Of a stretch of 64,000 bases of DNA, positions 62,303-64,000 are shown in pieces. Made by a program: the position numbers and the translations under genes. Origin of the DNA: Hassallia byssoidea VB512170 (GTDB lineage Bacteria > Cyanobacteriota > Cyanobacteriia > Cyanobacteriales > Nostocaceae); assembly GCF_000817785.2 (NCBI RefSeq), contig NZ_JTCM02000009.1, forward strand, positions 65,166 to 129,165. The letters run 5' to 3'. A model generated the notes under the pieces. It was not told where the DNA came from. It worked only from the letters and a program-made list of their open reading frames with translations, and ran no database searches. Every line of letters starts with the position of its first letter. Within the stretch, counting starts at the first letter, position 1.

Positions 62303-63460
62303 CTAAGTTAAATTTTGCAGAATTATATGCTTTTTTGAATCAAATCTAATTACACCTTGTTTTTGTAACTTGCCCATCAATCGCGTAATTGTAACTCTGG
62401 TAGTACAACACGCGCTAGCAAGTTCTTCGTGGGTGAGGCGAACATTTAGGCGGGTTCCTTGTGGGATAGGTTGACCGATTTCTTGTTTTAAAAGTAATAA
62501 TAAATAATGTAAACGCTCTTGTACTCGTTGCCTTCCGGAAATAGCTAAAAAAGATTCTGTCTGCCGCAATCTTTGATTAATTTTTGGTAAAAGCGCATGA
62601 CTCAATGCCGGAGATGCTATTTCTGCAACATCAATTGAAACTAACTCAACATCCACCAGCGCTGTTGCTTGGTAAGTTTGTAAAGAAGTCAAACTAGAGC
62701 CAAAAACCATTTTTTCACCTACTAACCCTGTCAGCACTTCTTCGCCAGTTTCACAAAATGTATTAAGTTTAACTAAACCCTGACAAACATAAAAAATTTC
62801 TGATGGTTTGAGGGTTATAGTTTCTCCTTTAGAATATTTATATATAAAGCGATTTTCGGTGAAGTAAATTTCGTTATTAGCTTCTGTTTGCTCAGGCTGA
62901 GGAATTTCACGCACCACCCAGAGTAAGTTTATCGGTTTACCCTGTTGATTGGGATCGGCTGCTTCTGTTAAAGTTAAATTAAGTAATTTCCCATCGCGTT
63001 GGTACAAGCTGACTGATAATTCTCTACTGCTGTCTGATTTTAATACTTCTACTAAGTGATTGCGAAACCGCCGACGTTCTTCTAAAGGAAAAAACTTAAT
63101 TAATGCTTTGCCTACCAAAGAATTTTGAGGAATCTTAAACAAGGTGGTAGCAAGATAGTTAGCTTCTATAATTATGCCTTGAGTATTAGTTAATAAATAG
63201 GCGTTTGGTGCAAAATAAAATAAATTATGGTAGCGATCGCATTGTTCTTCGAGCAAATTTCGCGTGCGTATTAAATCCTCATTTTGTACGTATAGTTCCT
63301 CAGCGGCTAATTGCAACATCCTGGAGTTGCTACTGAGTTCTTTAAAAGCTTGCGGTAACATCTCCGACTTTAAACAAGGCAATGCGATCGCAGTTTGGTT
63401 CAAGTCTGCCAAACGCCTGTGAAATGCTTCTGTACGTTGAATAAACTGTTCTATCTTCAC
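62303..63460 (-). CDS. PAS-containing Crp-family transcriptional regulator
   Basis: A 385-residue regulator starting from GTG. The N-terminal helical region (1-75; ELSSNSRMLQLAAEELYVQN) is followed by a PAS domain (about 78-190: YHNLFYFAPNAYLLTNTQGI, RDGKLLNLTLTEAADP). Then come a cNMP-type domain (about 205-300: KYSKGETITLKPSEIFYVCQ) and a Crp winged helix (about 340-385: LTHEELASACCTTRVTITRL). An added PAS sensor on a Crp core is unusual and suggests redox, light or small-molecule input. The effector and targets are unknown. Confidence 0.88.
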   Translation of the reverse strand: MKIEQFIQRTEAFHRRLADLNQTAIALPCLKSEMLPQAFKELSSNSRMLQLAAEELYVQNEDLIRTRNLLEEQCDRYHNLFYFAPNAYLLTNTQGIIIEANYLATTLFKIPQNSLVGKALIKFFPLEERRRFRNHLVEVLKSDSSRELSVSLYQRDGKLLNLTLTEAADPNQQGKPINLLWVVREIPQPEQTEANNEIYFTENRFIYKYSKGETITLKPSEIFYVCQGLVKLNTFCETGEEVLTGLVGEKMVFGSSLTSLQTYQATALVDVELVSIDVAEIASPALSHALLPKINQRLRQTESFLAISGRQRVQERLHYLLLLLKQEIGQPIPQGTRLNVRLTHEELASACCTTRVTITRLMGKLQKQGVIRFDSKKHIILQNLT

Positions 63461-64000
63461 TTGAAATTTACGCCCTATTAGTTATATCACCAACAAAATC
63501 CCAGGAAAGAAAATTTCCTCTTCAGCTTATTGTCTCCTACGAACTAAGTAAATCTGATAATTTTTTCTGATTTATACCGTAGGGGTAGCTTTCGGTTACG
63601 ACTTGAGAAATATTTTGAGTTGAGGATAAACTAAGCATATTTTCTATTGACTAGCTTTGAGCGCAATCAACAGAGGTACAGCCGTAATTTTCTAGTGTAA
63701 TTTTACTACTTTTGGGTTCTTGTTTACAAGTAAGCGATCGCTCTATGCAAATTCAGACTAACCCCTGTATAAGCTGATGTTTATCGAGTCTGATTAAGTC
63801 GTGCCTAACCATTACCAGATACAACATATTTGATTTCATTGACTTTTGCTATGGCTAGAAAAAATTTATAAGCTGAGGTTATATCATGTCCGTTTGATCG
63901 CTCACTAAACCCAAAGAACCCCACCCCGCCAAAGCGATGCTTTGTCTCCCCTCCCCGCAAGCGGGGAGGGGATTAAGGGGTGGGGTTCTTTTGACTTTGG
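63461..64000. other. Intergenic region to window end
   Basis: 540 bases upstream of the PAS-Crp gene. No gene is supported, apart from the inverted repeat at 63913-63991. Confidence 0.45.
63913..63991. repeat. Cruciform repeat with outer and inner stems
   Basis: Outer stem AAAGAACCCCACCCC (63913-63927) / GGGGTGGGGTTCTTT (63977-63991), 15 bp perfect. Inside are AAAGCGATGCTTT and CCCCTCCCCGC-AA-GCGGGGAGGGG (11 bp). A REP-like non-coding element. Confidence 0.88.

Overview
The window is chromosomal DNA of a filamentous, very probably heterocyst-forming cyanobacterium (Nostocales type). Supporting signs are the many HIP1 octamers (GCGATCGC), a psb30/ycf12 photosystem II gene, PEP-CTERM proteins, a GAF-GAF-PAS adenylate cyclase of the CyaB type, an SLH-domain porin, nitrogenase-family genes, and several families of short palindromic or heptanucleotide repeats that also sit inside coding genes. 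I cannot name the genus. No rRNA or tRNA gene was seen.

Layout. 1-4.8 kb: end of an AAA+ ATPase, two tandem GNAT acetyltransferases, a PLP-dependent Ser/Thr dehydratase, small proteins and kptA. 5.0-14.5 kb: a molybdate island. On the minus strand lie modA, a fused modBC, a Crp-family regulator, a ModA-like protein with a PEP-CTERM-like tail and a second PEP-CTERM protein. A second modA faces an SLH porin, and a Mop molbindin ends the island. 15.0-20.7 kb: an XRE regulator with a molybdate-binding-like domain, then a NifH paralogue and a NifE/NifN-like pair, with no catalytic nifDK or vnfDGK in the window. A strongly folded RNA element with a U-tract separates nifH from nifEN. 20.8-24.4 kb: a small membrane protein, a catalytically dead HsdR remnant, and a small protein coupled to a luciferase-like monooxygenase.

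24.6-30.6 kb: a TPR protein, a WYL regulator, and a cas-less CRISPR locus whose two halves point away from each other and meet in a palindromic fused repeat; then small secreted or disordered proteins and a Rieske protein. 31-39 kb: CyaB-type adenylate cyclase, a DUF2808 protein, a split GDT1/UPF0016 pair, a YkgJ-type Cys-cluster protein, psb30, and recJ carrying an in-frame repeat insertion. 39.6-48.7 kb: a PAS/GAF/GGDEF/EAL protein, a four-helix-bundle gene boxed by inverted repeats, an SDR, an APC permease and an SbcD-like nuclease.

49-52.7 kb: a DUF433/DUF5615 toxin-antitoxin pair and a two-gene dynamin-like operon. 53-64 kb: cysH, a small membrane peptide, an Rpn-family nuclease pseudogene with a duplicated tail, a VOC protein, a repeat-invaded glutaredoxin-like gene, murE, type 2 IPP isomerase, sppA and a PAS-Crp regulator.

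The most coherent biology is the 5-20.7 kb region. It reads as a molybdenum (oxyanion) uptake, storage and sensing block next to an accessory nitrogenase reductase and cofactor scaffold, which suggests metal-responsive control of an alternative or backup nitrogenase. The second theme is defence-related genes and their remains: CRISPR, HsdR, Rpn, toxin-antitoxin and dynamin. The third is repeat sequence that has invaded open reading frames without breaking them.
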